51,720 bases of DNA from Desulfobulbus elongatus DSM 2908 (lineage in GTDB: Bacteria; Desulfobacterota; Desulfobulbia; Desulfobulbales; Desulfobulbaceae): assembly GCF_000621145.1 (NCBI RefSeq), contig NZ_JHZB01000028.1:1-51720 (forward strand), given 5' to 3'. A model generated the notes under the pieces. It saw nothing but the letters and a program-made list of their open reading frames with translations. It had not been told where the DNA came from and made no database searches. Of this stretch, positions 24,752-35,767 are shown piece after piece; the first letter of the stretch is position 1; each line of letters opens with the position of its first letter. The position numbers and the translations under genes are program-made.

Positions 24752-25924
24752 GTGGGTATCGCAACCGGAATAGAGCGGCTTTGTCGAGCCGGTCATCCTT
24801 TCCTTGCCGGCAGGCGGCTGGGACTCCTGGTGAATCAGGCTTCGACCGACCGGCATTTTGTGCATGGCCGCGACGTGCTCCGCGCGGTCTATCCTGATCA
24901 ACTGACCTGTCTTTTCTCGCCTCAGCACGGGTTTTTCAGCGAAAAGCAGGACAACATGGTCGAATCCGGCCACGGACTCGACGCCGCGACCGGCCTGCCG
25001 GTCTATTCGCTCTATGGGGAGACGCGCAAGCCCTTTCCGTCGATGTTCGCCGATATTGATGTCCTGCTGGTGGATTTGATCGATGTCGGCACCAGGGTCT
25101 ACACCTTTATCTGGACCGTTGTCCATTGCCTGGAGGTCGCGGCGGCAACCGGCGTCAAGGTGATGATTCTCGACCGGCCCAATCCCATCGGCGGACATCT
25201 GGTCGAGGGCAATATCCTGCGTCCCGACTGCGCCTCCTTTGTCGGCCGATGCGCCATTCCCATGCGGCACGGCCTGACCTTGGGCGAGCTGGCCCTGCTG
25301 TGCAACAGGGAACTGGCCATCGGCGCCGACCTGGAGGTGGTGCGGATGGAGGGCTGGCGGCGCGACATGTTCTTTCCGGACACGGGCCAGCCCTGGGTCT
25401 TTCCCTCGCCCAACATGCCGACCTTTGCCACGGCCCTGGTCTATCCGGGCCAGGTCATCTGGGAGGGCACCAATATCTCCGAGGGCCGGGGCACGACCCT
25501 GCCCTTTGAACTCTTCGGCGCGCCGTTTCTCGATCATGGCGAGGTGCAGGGCGTCCTCCGGACCATCGACCTGCCTGGCTGCGTCCTGCGGCCGCTCCGG
25601 TTCGAACCGACTTCGGGAAAATGGATGGGCCAAGTCTGCACCGGCTTCCAGATCCATGTGACCGATGCCGACGCCTTCCGGCCGTACCGCACCAGCCTGG
25701 CCCTGTTGCAGGCCATGTACCGTCTCTATCCCGGACAGTTCGCCTACAAGCCACCGCCGTATGAATACGAGTTCGAGCGGCTGCCCATGGACCTGATCAT
25801 CGGCGACCGGGCCGTGCGCGAGCACCTGGAGGCCGGGGTGCCGGTCGTCGAGTTGGAACGCGGCTGGCAGCGGGACCTGGACGAATACCGGGAACGGCGC
25901 CGTGCTGTTTTGCTTTACGATTGA
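24752..25924 (+). CDS. namZ: DUF1343 / NamZ-type exo-beta-N-acetylmuramidase
   Basis: The 390-residue protein belongs to the DUF1343 family, whose characterised member NamZ removes terminal N-acetylmuramic acid from peptidoglycan fragments during wall recycling. Family sequence includes LGLLVNQAST, LFSPQHGFFSEKQDNM, LPVYSLYGETRKP, the ILDRPNPIGG motif and WEGTNISEGRGTTLPFELFG. The enzyme is usually about 390-440 residues, so it is complete. I chose the GTG at 24752 because GAGAGGA lies 3 bp upstream. No signal peptide is visible with this start, so it may act in the cytoplasm on recycled muropeptides or be exported by other means. It lies 108 bp before lpxD on the same strand. Confidence 0.87.
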   Translation: MGIATGIERLCRAGHPFLAGRRLGLLVNQASTDRHFVHGRDVLRAVYPDQLTCLFSPQHGFFSEKQDNMVESGHGLDAATGLPVYSLYGETRKPFPSMFADIDVLLVDLIDVGTRVYTFIWTVVHCLEVAAATGVKVMILDRPNPIGGHLVEGNILRPDCASFVGRCAIPMRHGLTLGELALLCNRELAIGADLEVVRMEGWRRDMFFPDTGQPWVFPSPNMPTFATALVYPGQVIWEGTNISEGRGTTLPFELFGAPFLDHGEVQGVLRTIDLPGCVLRPLRFEPTSGKWMGQVCTGFQIHVTDADAFRPYRTSLALLQAMYRLYPGQFAYKPPPYEYEFERLPMDLIIGDRAVREHLEAGVPVVELERGWQRDLDEYRERRRAVLLYD

Positions 25925-26032
25925 GGCAAAGTACAGTATTTTCCCTTCCCTCTGGCATACAAAAAAAATAGGGGGAAACAGAGGAAATCCCCTTGTTTTT
26001 TCGACAGGATCTTTATCCGGAGGAGTGTGCGC

Positions 26033-27094
26033 GTGCCCCGTGAATGTACCCTGCGGCGACTCGCCGAACTGGTGGGCGGCCGGGTTGACGGCGACCCTGA
26101 GCTGATCGTTCGCGGCCTCAACGGCATCGACTATGCCCAGGCCGGCGAGATCACCTTTGTCCTCGATAACAAATACCTGCCGCTGCCGGAACAGTGCCGG
26201 GCCTCGGCCTGTATCGTGCCGCCGGATGCCGGCCCCTTGCCCATCCCGGTGATCGTGGCCGAGCAACCGGCGGTGGCCGCCGCCCGCATCCACGCCTTTC
26301 TCCTGGCCGAACCGTTCCGGGCCCGCGGCATTCATCCCACGGCGGTGGTGGGGGAAGGCTGCACCATCCCCGCCGAGGTGAGCATCGGCCCGCTGGTGGC
26401 CCTGGGCGACCGGGTGGTGCTCGGCGAGCGGGTCACCATCCATGCCGGCGCGGTGATCGGCAGCGACACCGTCATCGGCGACGACACCGTCATCCATGCC
26501 AATGTGACGGTGGCCGAGCGCTGCACCATCGGCAGGCGGGTGGTGCTGCATCACGGCGCGGTGATCGGCAGCGACGGCTTCGGCTTCGCCACCGACCGCA
26601 TGGGTGCGCACCACAAAAAACCGCAGGTGGGCACGGTGCGGATCGACGACGATGTCGAGATCGGCGCCAACTCCTGCGTCGACCGGGCCGCCTTCGGGGT
26701 GACCTGGATCAAGGCCGGCGCGAAGATCGACAACCTGGTCATGATCGGCCATAACGTGGAGGTCGGGGAAAACTCGATCCTGGTGGCCCAGGTCGGCATC
26801 GCCGGCAGCACCACCCTGGGCCGCAACGTGGTGCTCGGCGCCAAGGCCGGGGTTGCGGGGCATCTGCATCTGGGCGATCAGGTCATGGCCGCCGCCAAGA
26901 GCGGCATCCACAACAGCCAGCCCAAGGGCGCGCTGGTCGGCGGCACCCCGGCCATCGAGGTCAAGAGCTGGGGACGCGCCGCCGCCGCTTTCGGCAGATT
27001 GCCGGAGATGGTCAGGGAACTGCGGCGCCTGCGCAAGGAGGTAGACCGGCTCGGCGGTCTGCTTGCATCCACACCACGCGAGGAACAAGAATGA
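26033..27094 (+). CDS. lpxD: UDP-3-O-acylglucosamine N-acyltransferase LpxD
   Basis: LpxD adds the second, N-linked 3-hydroxyacyl chain to UDP-3-O-acylglucosamine, the third step of lipid A synthesis. The 353-residue product has the N-terminal uridine-binding domain (about 1-95) and a left-handed parallel beta-helix of hexapeptide repeats (about 100-300), with [13 protein letters not shown] and the conserved His in [15 protein letters not shown], and a C-terminal helix ([18 protein letters not shown]). I chose the GTG at 26033 over one at 26027 because GGAGGAG ends 7 bp before it. It heads a compact lipid A run, and its stop codon overlaps the fabZ start by 4 bp. Confidence 0.95.
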   Translation: MPRECTLRRLAELVGGRVDGDPELIVRGLNGIDYAQAGEITFVLDNKYLPLPEQCRASACIVPPDAGPLPIPVIVAEQPAVAAARIHAFLLAEPFRARGIHPTAVVGEGCTIPAEVSIGPLVALGDRVVLGERVTIHAGAVIGSDTVIGDDTVIHANVTVAERCTIGRRVVLHHGAVIGSDGFGFATDRMGAHHKKPQVGTVRIDDDVEIGANSCVDRAAFGVTWIKAGAKIDNLVMIGHNVEVGENSILVAQVGIAGSTTLGRNVVLGAKAGVAGHLHLGDQVMAAAKSGIHNSQPKGALVGGTPAIEVKSWGRAAAAFGRLPEMVRELRRLRKEVDRLGGLLASTPREEQE

Positions 27095-27546
27095 CGACAG
27101 CAGCGTCTGATATACAAGTACCCATCGATGTCAAGGGCATCATGGCGATTCTGCCGCATCGGTATCCCTTCCTCCTCGTCGACCGGATCGTCGAGGTGGA
27201 ACGCGGCAAAACCATCACCGGCATCAAGAACGTCACCATGAACGAGCCGTTTTTCCAGGGACATTTTCCGGGGGAACCGGTCATGCCCGGCGTGCTCATC
27301 CTGGAGGCCATGGCCCAGGTGGGCAGCATCCTGGTTTGTCTTTCCGACCAGGAGATGATCGGCCGCCTCGCCTATTTCGCCGGGGTCGACAAGGCCCGTT
27401 TCCGCAGGATCGTCCGGCCGGGCGACCAGTTGGTGCTCAAGCTCGAGATGCTCAAGCAGAAGGGCCGGGTGATCAAGATGGCCGGCCATGCGCTGGTCGA
27501 CGGCCAATTGGCCACAGAAGCGGAATTGATGGCCAGTTTCACCTGA
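27091..27546 (+). CDS. fabZ: 3-hydroxyacyl-[acyl-carrier-protein] dehydratase FabZ
   Basis: FabZ dehydrates 3-hydroxyacyl-ACP in fatty acid synthesis and competes with LpxD and LpxA for the same hydroxyacyl-ACP pool, which is why it is often encoded between them. The 151-residue hot-dog protein shows the catalytic His in [33 protein letters not shown] with the catalytic Glu, and the C-terminal dimer region. It overlaps lpxD by 4 bp and precedes lpxA by 65 bp. Confidence 0.96.
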   Translation: MTTAASDIQVPIDVKGIMAILPHRYPFLLVDRIVEVERGKTITGIKNVTMNEPFFQGHFPGEPVMPGVLILEAMAQVGSILVCLSDQEMIGRLAYFAGVDKARFRRIVRPGDQLVLKLEMLKQKGRVIKMAGHALVDGQLATEAELMASFT

Positions 27547-27611
27547 TGCGTTCAGGTCTCTTCGGGCGGCCCGTCCATCTCGCCGCCTTTCTCTTTTTAG
27601 GATAGCTCCTC

Positions 27612-28409
27612 ATGCCCATACATCCCACAGCGGTCATCGACCCCAGAGCGGAACTCGACAGTTCGGTGACCGTCGAACCCTACGCCGTCATCGACGGCCC
27701 GGTCAGGATCGGCCCGGAAACCAGAATCTGCGCCCATGCCGTGGTCAGCGGCCATACCACTTTGGGGGCGCGGAACACCATCGGCTCCTTCGCCACCATC
27801 GGCGGCCCGCCCCAGGACATCCATTACAATGGGGAGCCGACCGAACTGATCATCGGCGACGGCAATCAGATCCGGGAGTACGTCTCCATCCACCGGGCCA
27901 CGGTCAAGGCCAGCGGCAAGACCCTGATCGGCGACAACAACATGATCATGGCCTATTGCCATATCGCCCACGACTGCGTCATCGCCGACCACGTGATCAT
28001 GGCCAACGTCGCCACCCTGGCCGGGCATGTCGAGATCGGCAGCCACGCCAACCTGGGCGGCCTGGTGGCGGTGCACCAGTTCTGCCGCATCGGCGACTAC
28101 GCCTACATCGGCGGCATGTCCGGTATCGGCCTCGACGTGCCGCCCTATGTAATCATGGAAGGGACCCGTAACCAGATGCGCATCGCCAGCATCAACAAGA
28201 TCGGCCTGCGCCGCGCCGGCATGGACCGGGAGACCATCAAACAGCTCGAAGAGGCGTTCCGAATCCTGTTCCGTTCGCCGGAAATCCTGCTCAAGGATGC
28301 GCTGGCAAAGCTGGAGGAGGAGATGCGCGACTGCGCCGAGGTGCAGAAGATGGTGCAGTTCTTCCATTCCAGCAAGCGCGGCGTGGTCAAGCGGACCCTG
28401 GATGACTGA
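27612..28409 (+). CDS. lpxA: UDP-N-acetylglucosamine acyltransferase LpxA
   Basis: LpxA catalyses the first step of lipid A synthesis, transferring a 3-hydroxyacyl chain to the 3-OH of UDP-GlcNAc. The 265-residue product has a beta-helix of hexapeptide repeats from the start (IHPTAVIDPRAELDSSV), the conserved substrate region GGPPQDIHYNGE, the catalytic His in CHIAHDCVIAD, and the C-terminal helical domain (NKIGLRRAGMDRETIKQLEEA). Length and motifs are normal. It lies in the lpxD-fabZ-lpxA-lpxI order, overlapping lpxI by 8 bp. Confidence 0.97.
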   Translation: MPIHPTAVIDPRAELDSSVTVEPYAVIDGPVRIGPETRICAHAVVSGHTTLGARNTIGSFATIGGPPQDIHYNGEPTELIIGDGNQIREYVSIHRATVKASGKTLIGDNNMIMAYCHIAHDCVIADHVIMANVATLAGHVEIGSHANLGGLVAVHQFCRIGDYAYIGGMSGIGLDVPPYVIMEGTRNQMRIASINKIGLRRAGMDRETIKQLEEAFRILFRSPEILLKDALAKLEEEMRDCAEVQKMVQFFHSSKRGVVKRTLDD

Positions 28410-29250
28410 GGCGAACGGGACAACGCCCATCGGCCTGATCGCCGGTGGCGGCCAGTTCCCGCTCCTGTTCGCCGAGGCGGCGCGGGCGAGGGGCCGCAAA
28501 GTGGTGGCCATCGCCCATGTCAACGAGACCATGGCCGAACTGGCAGACGCGGCGGATGTCACCTTCTGGGTCAAGCTCGGCCAACTGGGGAAGATCATTT
28601 CCCATTTCCGCAAGGAAGGCGTGCAAGAGACCGTTTTTGCCGGCACCATCACCAAAACCCGGATCTTCCACGACATCCTGCCCGACTTCAAGGGCCTGAC
28701 CCTGTGGGGCAAGATCGACAAACGCCAGGACGACGCCATCCTCCGCGCCGTGGCCGCCACCCTGGAAGAAGAGGGCATCCGGGTGCTGGCCTCCACCTGT
28801 TATCTGGAGCATCTCTTTTTTCCGAGAGGCGTGCTCACCCGCAAGAAACCCTCGGTCGAACAGATGGAGGATATCCGGTTCGGCTGGGCCATCGCCCGCG
28901 AGGTGGGCCGGCTCGACATCGGCCAGTGCGTGGTGGTGCGCGGCCGCAGCGTGCTGGCGGTGGAGGCGATCGAAGGCACGGACGCCACCATCCGCCGGGG
29001 CGGGGAATTGGCCGGTTCCGGGGCAGTGGTGGTGAAGCTGAAGAAGCCCAATCAGGATTTTCGTTTCGACCTACCGGCCACCGGGGTGCGGACCGTCGAG
29101 ACCCTGGCGGCGGTCAGGGGGGCGGTGCTGGCGGTGGAGGCCGGCCAGTCGCTGCTGTTCGACCGGGCGGCCATGGTGGCGGCGGCCGACCGGGCCGGGC
29201 TGGTGGTGGTCGGCCTCAGCGAGGACGAACAGGGCGAACCGGTGTATTGA
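28402..29250 (+). CDS. lpxI: UDP-2,3-diacylglucosamine pyrophosphatase LpxI
   Basis: LpxI hydrolyses UDP-2,3-diacylglucosamine to lipid X and UMP, the role LpxH plays in gamma-proteobacteria. The 282-residue product has the N-terminal signature PIGLIAGGGQFPLLFAEAAR, the FAGTITKTRIFHD block and, in the C-terminal domain, VVVRGRSVLAVEAIEGTDA and KLKKPNQDFRFDLPATG. The ATG at 28402 overlaps the lpxA stop codon (ATGACTGA), so translation is coupled. LpxB, which usually follows in such clusters, is not in this window. Confidence 0.94.
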   Translation: MTEANGTTPIGLIAGGGQFPLLFAEAARARGRKVVAIAHVNETMAELADAADVTFWVKLGQLGKIISHFRKEGVQETVFAGTITKTRIFHDILPDFKGLTLWGKIDKRQDDAILRAVAATLEEEGIRVLASTCYLEHLFFPRGVLTRKKPSVEQMEDIRFGWAIAREVGRLDIGQCVVVRGRSVLAVEAIEGTDATIRRGGELAGSGAVVVKLKKPNQDFRFDLPATGVRTVETLAAVRGAVLAVEAGQSLLFDRAAMVAAADRAGLVVVGLSEDEQGEPVY

Positions 29251-29304
29251 GCGGGGGCGATGGGCAACCGCACAGGAACGCGCAACCGGACAGGAGGAGA
29301 TGCC

Positions 29305-30687
29305 ATGGCGGCAATGACGCGGATTGTCGATATTCTGCGGCAGCAGCCGGTGGGAAGCGTAGTCGAGGTCAACGGCTGGCTGCGCACCCGGCGCGACTCG
29401 GGCAGCCTCGCCTTTCTTGAACTCAACGACGGCTCCTGCCTGGCCAATCTGCAAGTGCTCGCCGAGGAGGGCCTCGCCAATTACGAGACCGAGGTGAAGA
29501 AACTGAGCACCGGCTGCTCGCTCCGGGTCCGCGGCACGCTGGTGGCTTCGCCGGCCAAGGGCCAGGCGGTGGAGGTCCGGGCCGAAGCCGTCGAGGTGAT
29601 CGGCTGGGCCGACCCCGAAACCTATCCGCTCCAGAAAAAGCGGCACAGCTTTGAATTTCTCCGCGCCATCGCCCACCTCCGTCCCCGGACCAACGCCTTG
29701 GGCGCGGTGGCCAGGGTCCGCAGCGCGCTCTGTTTCGCCATTCACCGCTTCTTTCACGAGCAGGGCTTCATCCAGGTGCAGACCCCGGTGATCACCACCT
29801 CGGACTGCGAGGGCGCGGGCGAAATGTTCACCGTCACCACCCTCGAACCCGGCCAGATGCAGGGGGCCGATCCCTTTGCCGCCGATTTTTTCGGGCGGCG
29901 GGCCGGATTGACGGTCAGCGGCCAGTTGCAGGCGGAAATCTTCGCCCTGTCCCACGGCCGGGTCTACACCTTCGGCCCGACCTTCCGGGCGGAGAATTCG
30001 AACACCAGCAGGCATCTGGCCGAATTCTGGATGCTGGAGCCGGAGATGGCCTTCTGCGACCTGGGCGGCGATATGGCCATGGCTGAGACCATGATCAAGG
30101 CGCTGGTCGCCGCGGCGCTGACCGAATGCGCCGAGGATCTCGCCCTGTTCGACCAGCACGTGGCCAAGGGCTTGATCGACAGGCTGACCCAGGTACGCGA
30201 TCGCCCGTTCGTCCACCTCACCTACACCGAGGCGGTGACGGAGCTTGCGCACGCCCGTCGCGATTTCGCCTTCCCGGTCCGGTGGGGCGTCGATCTCCAG
30301 GCCGAGCACGAGCGCTACCTCTGCGAGGACGTGGCGCAGGCGCCGGTGATCGTCACCAACTATCCGGAGGCGATCAAACCCTTTTACATGCGTCTGGACG
30401 ACGACGGCCGGACCGTGGCGGCCATGGACATCCTGGTGGCCGGCATCGGCGAACTGGTGGGCGGCAGCCAGCGCGAGGAGCGGTACGAGGTGCTGGCGGC
30501 CCGGATGGCGGCGGCCGGCCTCGACATGGAGCAGTACGGCTGGTATCTCGATCTGCGCCGGTTCGGCTCCGTGCCCCACGCCGGTTTCGGCCTGGGCTTC
30601 GAACGGCTGGTGCAGTTCGTCACCGGCATGCAGAATATCCGCGACGTCATCCCCTTTCCCCGGACGCCGGGGAGCGCGCCCTGCTGA
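29305..30687 (+). CDS. asnS: Asparaginyl-tRNA synthetase
   Basis: AsnRS charges tRNA-Asn with asparagine. The 460-residue class II synthetase has an N-terminal OB-fold anticodon-binding domain (about 1-105, [20 protein letters not shown]), followed by the catalytic domain. Motif 2 is in [20 protein letters not shown] and motif 3 in [26 protein letters not shown] chose the ATG at 29305 because GGAGGAG ends 6 bp upstream; the frame is open to 29260 without family-like sequence. It lies between lpxI and hflX on the same strand; the link to lipid A genes is probably positional only. Its presence suggests direct Asn-tRNA charging in this organism. Confidence 0.96.
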   Translation: MAAMTRIVDILRQQPVGSVVEVNGWLRTRRDSGSLAFLELNDGSCLANLQVLAEEGLANYETEVKKLSTGCSLRVRGTLVASPAKGQAVEVRAEAVEVIGWADPETYPLQKKRHSFEFLRAIAHLRPRTNALGAVARVRSALCFAIHRFFHEQGFIQVQTPVITTSDCEGAGEMFTVTTLEPGQMQGADPFAADFFGRRAGLTVSGQLQAEIFALSHGRVYTFGPTFRAENSNTSRHLAEFWMLEPEMAFCDLGGDMAMAETMIKALVAAALTECAEDLALFDQHVAKGLIDRLTQVRDRPFVHLTYTEAVTELAHARRDFAFPVRWGVDLQAEHERYLCEDVAQAPVIVTNYPEAIKPFYMRLDDDGRTVAAMDILVAGIGELVGGSQREERYEVLAARMAAAGLDMEQYGWYLDLRRFGSVPHAGFGLGFERLVQFVTGMQNIRDVIPFPRTPGSAPC

Positions 30688-30711
30688 TCTTCTTCCTGAA
30701 AGGAGTTCGCC

Positions 30712-32382
30712 ATTTCGACGGTCACCGGAAACACCAACGGCCTCAAACCCAAGCAACTGCGGGATCTGGAACGGCTCGCCCAGAAAAAGGTCGCGCCCGA
30801 CGAGATCGTCGGCCGGGAGACCGCCCGGTCACTGGCCGCCCTGTCCACCGACCTCAATCGCCAGATCGGCCTGCTGATCCATCGGTCCGGCCGGATCGAA
30901 ACCGTGATCGTCGGCGACTACGACCGCATCACCATTCCGGCCCTGGCCCAGGTCGGCACCGCCGGCGGCCGTCTGCGCGGCCTGCGTTGCGTGCACACCA
31001 TGCTGGGCGGCGCTTCCGGGGTCAGCGAGGAGGACATCATGGACCTGGCCTGTCTGCGGCTCGATCTGATGGCGATCCTCACCATAAAAGACGGCCTGCC
31101 GGATGTGCTCCACGCGGTCCATCTCATGCCGCGCCCGGTCGACGGCCGCGACTGGGCCGCCTTGCCGCCGGTGCATCCCGCCAATCAGTCGCAGTCCTGC
31201 ATCGCCCTGATCGAGGCCCTGGAGGAGGAATTCGTCCGCGAGCGGCCGGTGCGCGAGGTCGACCGGGGCAAGGACCGGGCCATCCTGGTGTCGGTGACCA
31301 CCGGCCCACGGAGCGAGGCCGAGGAATCCATGGCCGAGTTGGTCGAGCTGGCCCGCTCCGCCGGGGTCGAGGTCCTAGCCCGGGTGATCCAGCGGCGCAA
31401 GCACATCCATCCCCGTTTCATCCTCGGCCGCGGCAAACTGGTGGAGATCGTGCTGATGAGCCTGCGCCTGGGCGCCAATCTGCTCCTTTTCGACCAGGAA
31501 CTCAGCCCCTCGCAGATCCGTTCGGTCACCGATCACACCGATCTGCGGGTCATCGACCGCACCCAGCTCATCCTCGACATCTTTGCCAGCCGGGCCCGCT
31601 CCCGCGAAGGCAAGCTCCAGATCGAGATGGCCCAGCTGAAATACATGCTGCCCAAACTCACCACCCGCGACGACGCCCTCTCGCGCCTGACCGGCGGCAT
31701 CGGCGCCCGCGGTCCCGGCGAGACCCGGCTGGAGATCGACCGGCGGCGGATCAACGACCGGATCACCCGCCTGGGCAAAGAACTGAAGGCCGTGGGCGAG
31801 CAGCGCTACCACCGCCGCAACCGGCGGCGCAAGCGCGACGTGCCGGTGATTTCCCTGGTCGGCTACACCAATGCCGGCAAATCGACCCTGCTCAACACCC
31901 TGACCAAGAGCGAGATCCAGGCCGAGGATCTCCTCTTCGCCACCCTTGATCCCACCAGCCGCCGGCTCCGTTTTCCCGAGGACATGGAGGTGATCATCAC
32001 CGACACCGTCGGCTTCATCCGTCATCTGCCCGCCGATCTGCTCAAGGCCTTTGAATCGACTCTGGAAGAATTGTTCGAGGCCGATCTGCTGCTCCACGTG
32101 GTCGACGTGTCCAATCCGGCCTGGCGGCAGCAGGTCGGGGTGGTGGAAGGGCTCTTGGCCGAGTTGGGCCTAGATGCCATCCCCTGTCTCAAGGTGTTGA
32201 ACAAGATCGACCGGGTGTCGCCGGAGGAGCGGGTGCAGATGGCAATCTCCGGGGAAGGGGTGGGAATCAGCGCCCTGGACGAGGGGACGCTGGGCCCGCT
32301 GCTGGTGCGGGCGCAGGAGATGCTGCGGGGGAGCTTGGGCGCGGCCGGGCCGGTGCCGCCGCGAAATGGGGAGGTCGCTTAA
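30712..32382 (+). CDS. hflX: GTPase HflX, apparently starting at ATT
   Basis: HflX is a ribosome-splitting GTPase that rescues stalled ribosomes under stress. The 556-codon frame has an N-terminal nucleotide-binding domain (about 1-250), a linker helix pair (DDALSRLTGGIGARGPGETRL) and the G domain (GYTNAGKSTLLNTL, DTVGFIRHLPADLL, NKID). The start is unusual. The frame opens after a TGA at 30697-30699 and the first ATG/GTG/TTG is the GTG at 30904, which would remove about 64 residues that look family-like (LKPKQLRDLERLAQKKV). Within that gap a strong AAAGGAG (30699-30705) is followed after 6 nt by ATT at 30712, the best start candidate. A base-call error for ATG is the main alternative. Confidence 0.9.
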   Translation: MSTVTGNTNGLKPKQLRDLERLAQKKVAPDEIVGRETARSLAALSTDLNRQIGLLIHRSGRIETVIVGDYDRITIPALAQVGTAGGRLRGLRCVHTMLGGASGVSEEDIMDLACLRLDLMAILTIKDGLPDVLHAVHLMPRPVDGRDWAALPPVHPANQSQSCIALIEALEEEFVRERPVREVDRGKDRAILVSVTTGPRSEAEESMAELVELARSAGVEVLARVIQRRKHIHPRFILGRGKLVEIVLMSLRLGANLLLFDQELSPSQIRSVTDHTDLRVIDRTQLILDIFASRARSREGKLQIEMAQLKYMLPKLTTRDDALSRLTGGIGARGPGETRLEIDRRRINDRITRLGKELKAVGEQRYHRRNRRRKRDVPVISLVGYTNAGKSTLLNTLTKSEIQAEDLLFATLDPTSRRLRFPEDMEVIITDTVGFIRHLPADLLKAFESTLEELFEADLLLHVVDVSNPAWRQQVGVVEGLLAELGLDAIPCLKVLNKIDRVSPEERVQMAISGEGVGISALDEGTLGPLLVRAQEMLRGSLGAAGPVPPRNGEVA

Positions 32383-32846
32383 TCCTGGAGAAAAAATCCC
32401 AGGGCCTTGTCCATCTCGCCGGTGTCTTTGAATTCGCAACCGATGGCGTTCTGCCGCACCGATCTGACCACGGCCTGCTTCTTCAGTACGGTTTTCTTTT
32501 TGTCGTTGAGTTGGAATTCGATCAGAATTTCCTGACCTTTTTCGATGCGGTGCACTCCGGATACCGTGAACCCGGCCCCGCTGCGCGAGAGATTGTTCAC
32601 CTGGATGATGCCGCCCCCGCCGCCGATGACGGTATAGGTTCCGGGAAGATCGGTTGGCTTGCGGAAATGGCGGCGGAAGTTGAGCAGTATCGGGAAGGTT
32701 TCCCGGCAACTGCACCGCACGGTCATCGTGTGCCGCCCGTGGCGGTACGGTTCGGCCGAGAAGTGCTTGACGCAGCCGCATGCCGGGCAGGTCAGGGTGG
32801 CCCTGTTGTCGCCGCGCACATGGACCATGAGGGGTTGCATCGGCAT
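32379..32846 (-). CDS. PilZ-domain protein, possibly c-di-GMP binding
   Basis: The 155-residue product begins with a small Cys-containing segment (CPACGCVKHF, C-x2-C-x-C, and VRCSCRE). A PilZ-like domain follows (about 55-150), with FRRHFRKPTDLPG resembling the RxxxR arm and NNLSRSGAGFTVSG resembling the [D/N]xSxxG box. These are the two elements that bind c-di-GMP in PilZ proteins. The N-terminal Cys residues may form a metal knuckle. It overlaps the zinc-ribbon gene by 1 bp (TGATG) and runs 4 bp into the convergent hflX end. It is third in the pyrE, zinc-ribbon and PilZ operon, a combination that hints at second-messenger or nucleotide-linked control. Confidence 0.78.
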   Translation of the reverse strand: MPMQPLMVHVRGDNRATLTCPACGCVKHFSAEPYRHGRHTMTVRCSCRETFPILLNFRRHFRKPTDLPGTYTVIGGGGGIIQVNNLSRSGAGFTVSGVHRIEKGQEILIEFQLNDKKKTVLKKQAVVRSVRQNAIGCEFKDTGEMDKALGFFLQD

Positions 32847-33016
32847 CAGTCGTAGATGATGCAGGTGAACCGTTCCAGTTCCGCTTCCGTTTTCGGATCG
32901 AGATCGGCGGCGACCTCGTGGATCTGGTATTCCTTCTTACAGCCGCTGCACTGCAGGCGGACCTGGCGGCATCTTCGCAGAACCTGCAACGGCTGACCGC
33001 ATTCCTTGCATTTCAC
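32846..33016 (-). CDS. Small zinc-ribbon protein
   Basis: This 56-residue protein begins at a GTG at 33016 that overlaps the pyrE stop codon (GTGA) and ends at a TGA overlapping the PilZ ATG. It has CKECGQPL near the start and CSGCKKEYQIHE in the middle, plus a further Cys between, consistent with a four-Cys zinc ribbon. The rest is a short acidic helix (LDPKTEAELERF). The function is unknown. The overlapping starts and stops on both sides make it a clear member of the operon despite its size. Confidence 0.72.
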   Translation of the reverse strand: MKCKECGQPLQVLRRCRQVRLQCSGCKKEYQIHEVAADLDPKTEAELERFTCIIYD

Positions 33017-33579
33017 GTGTGCCGTGCCTCGCCTATGAGTTGTTCGCGGGTGAAGACTGCCTTGAGGGGATAGCCCTTGGCGGCGAGGAATTCGGCACCA
33101 CCTTCCTGCCGGTCGACGATGGTCGCCACAAGGCCGACTCTGAATCCTTCGTTTTCCACCCGCTCGATGACCTGCACCAGGGTGCCACCGGTGGTGACCA
33201 CGTCCTCGACCAGCGCGACCAGCCCGCCCGGCTTCAGGTTGCTCTTCCCTTCGATGAAATTGCCGGTACCGTGCCCCTTGGCCTCCTTGCGGACGATGAA
33301 GGCCGGGATCGGCGATTTTTCCAGATAACTGACCAGGGAAACCGCGGTGACCAGGGGATCGGCGCCCAGGGTCATGCCCCCCACACCGACAAAGGGTTCC
33401 GGATGTTGCCGGATCAGGTCGAAGAGGAGGCGGCCGCAGAGATAGCCGCCCTCGGCATCCAGAGTGGTCTGCTTGCCGTCCACGTAAAAGTCGGACGTCT
33501 TGCCCGAGGTCAGGGTGAAGGTGCCCTGCCGGTAGGATTTGTGCAGGAGGAGTTCTTTCAGACGTTGTCGTTCGTTCAT
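33013..33579 (-). CDS. pyrE: Orotate phosphoribosyltransferase PyrE
   Basis: PyrE converts orotate and PRPP to OMP in pyrimidine synthesis. The 188-residue product shows the family segments KLTSGKTSDFYVDGK-like (TLTSGKTSDFYVDGKQTTL), GVGGMTLGADPL, AFIVRKEAKGHGTGN and the PRPP loop VALVEDVVTTGGTL. I chose the ATG at 33579 (MNERQRLKELL), preceded by AAGGA at a suitable distance; the frame runs further upstream without family features. It is first in a minus-strand operon with the zinc-ribbon and PilZ genes and is divergent from glmS. Confidence 0.95.
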   Translation of the reverse strand: MNERQRLKELLLHKSYRQGTFTLTSGKTSDFYVDGKQTTLDAEGGYLCGRLLFDLIRQHPEPFVGVGGMTLGADPLVTAVSLVSYLEKSPIPAFIVRKEAKGHGTGNFIEGKSNLKPGGLVALVEDVVTTGGTLVQVIERVENEGFRVGLVATIVDRQEGGAEFLAAKGYPLKAVFTREQLIGEARHT

Positions 33580-33798
33580 GGGGGTATCCTTGCGCTTGGG
33601 TTGGGGGAAAAAAGATACCTTGTTTTCGTGTTTTCGCAAAAGGATTTCTCGGCCGGTGCCCATCGGCCGCAGGGAACAGGAAAAACTGCGGACGCTGTCG
33701 CCGCCCCTCTTTCTTCCGGCTTGCATTTTGCCGCATCGTCGTGGATACTGGGGCCACCATCGAGGTGTGTGACGCAACCCATTCATGAGGAAGAATAT

Positions 33799-35643
<1,845 letters not shown>

Positions 35644-35735
35644 GCATGCTTGACGAGTCAAGCAGGTGGCCGAGGGGAGTGTTGGGATGGTGAGGGAGCG
35701 AGGAGCGCATTCCTTTCCCGGTCGCCGTTTTTTTG

Positions 35736-35767
35736 CCTGAGGGTTTTCCCCCTCAGGTTCTTTTTTT
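35736..35767 (+). terminator. Rho-independent terminator of glmS
   Basis: CCTGAGGG (35736-35743) pairs with CCCTCAGG (35750-35757) across a short loop, followed by TTCTTTTTTT. It lies about 95 bp after the glmS stop codon. Confidence 0.93.

Noticed and set aside
24725-27088. Very long open frame on the minus strand opposite namZ and lpxD
   Set aside because: It spans two recognisable plus-strand genes and the gap between them, encodes Asp/Gly/His-rich sequence without any family motif, and is a by-product of GC-rich codon bias.
33580-33798. glmS ribozyme or other riboswitch upstream of glmS
   Set aside because: The 219-bp divergent gap has no recognisable ribozyme core, and such ribozymes are mainly known from Gram-positive bacteria.
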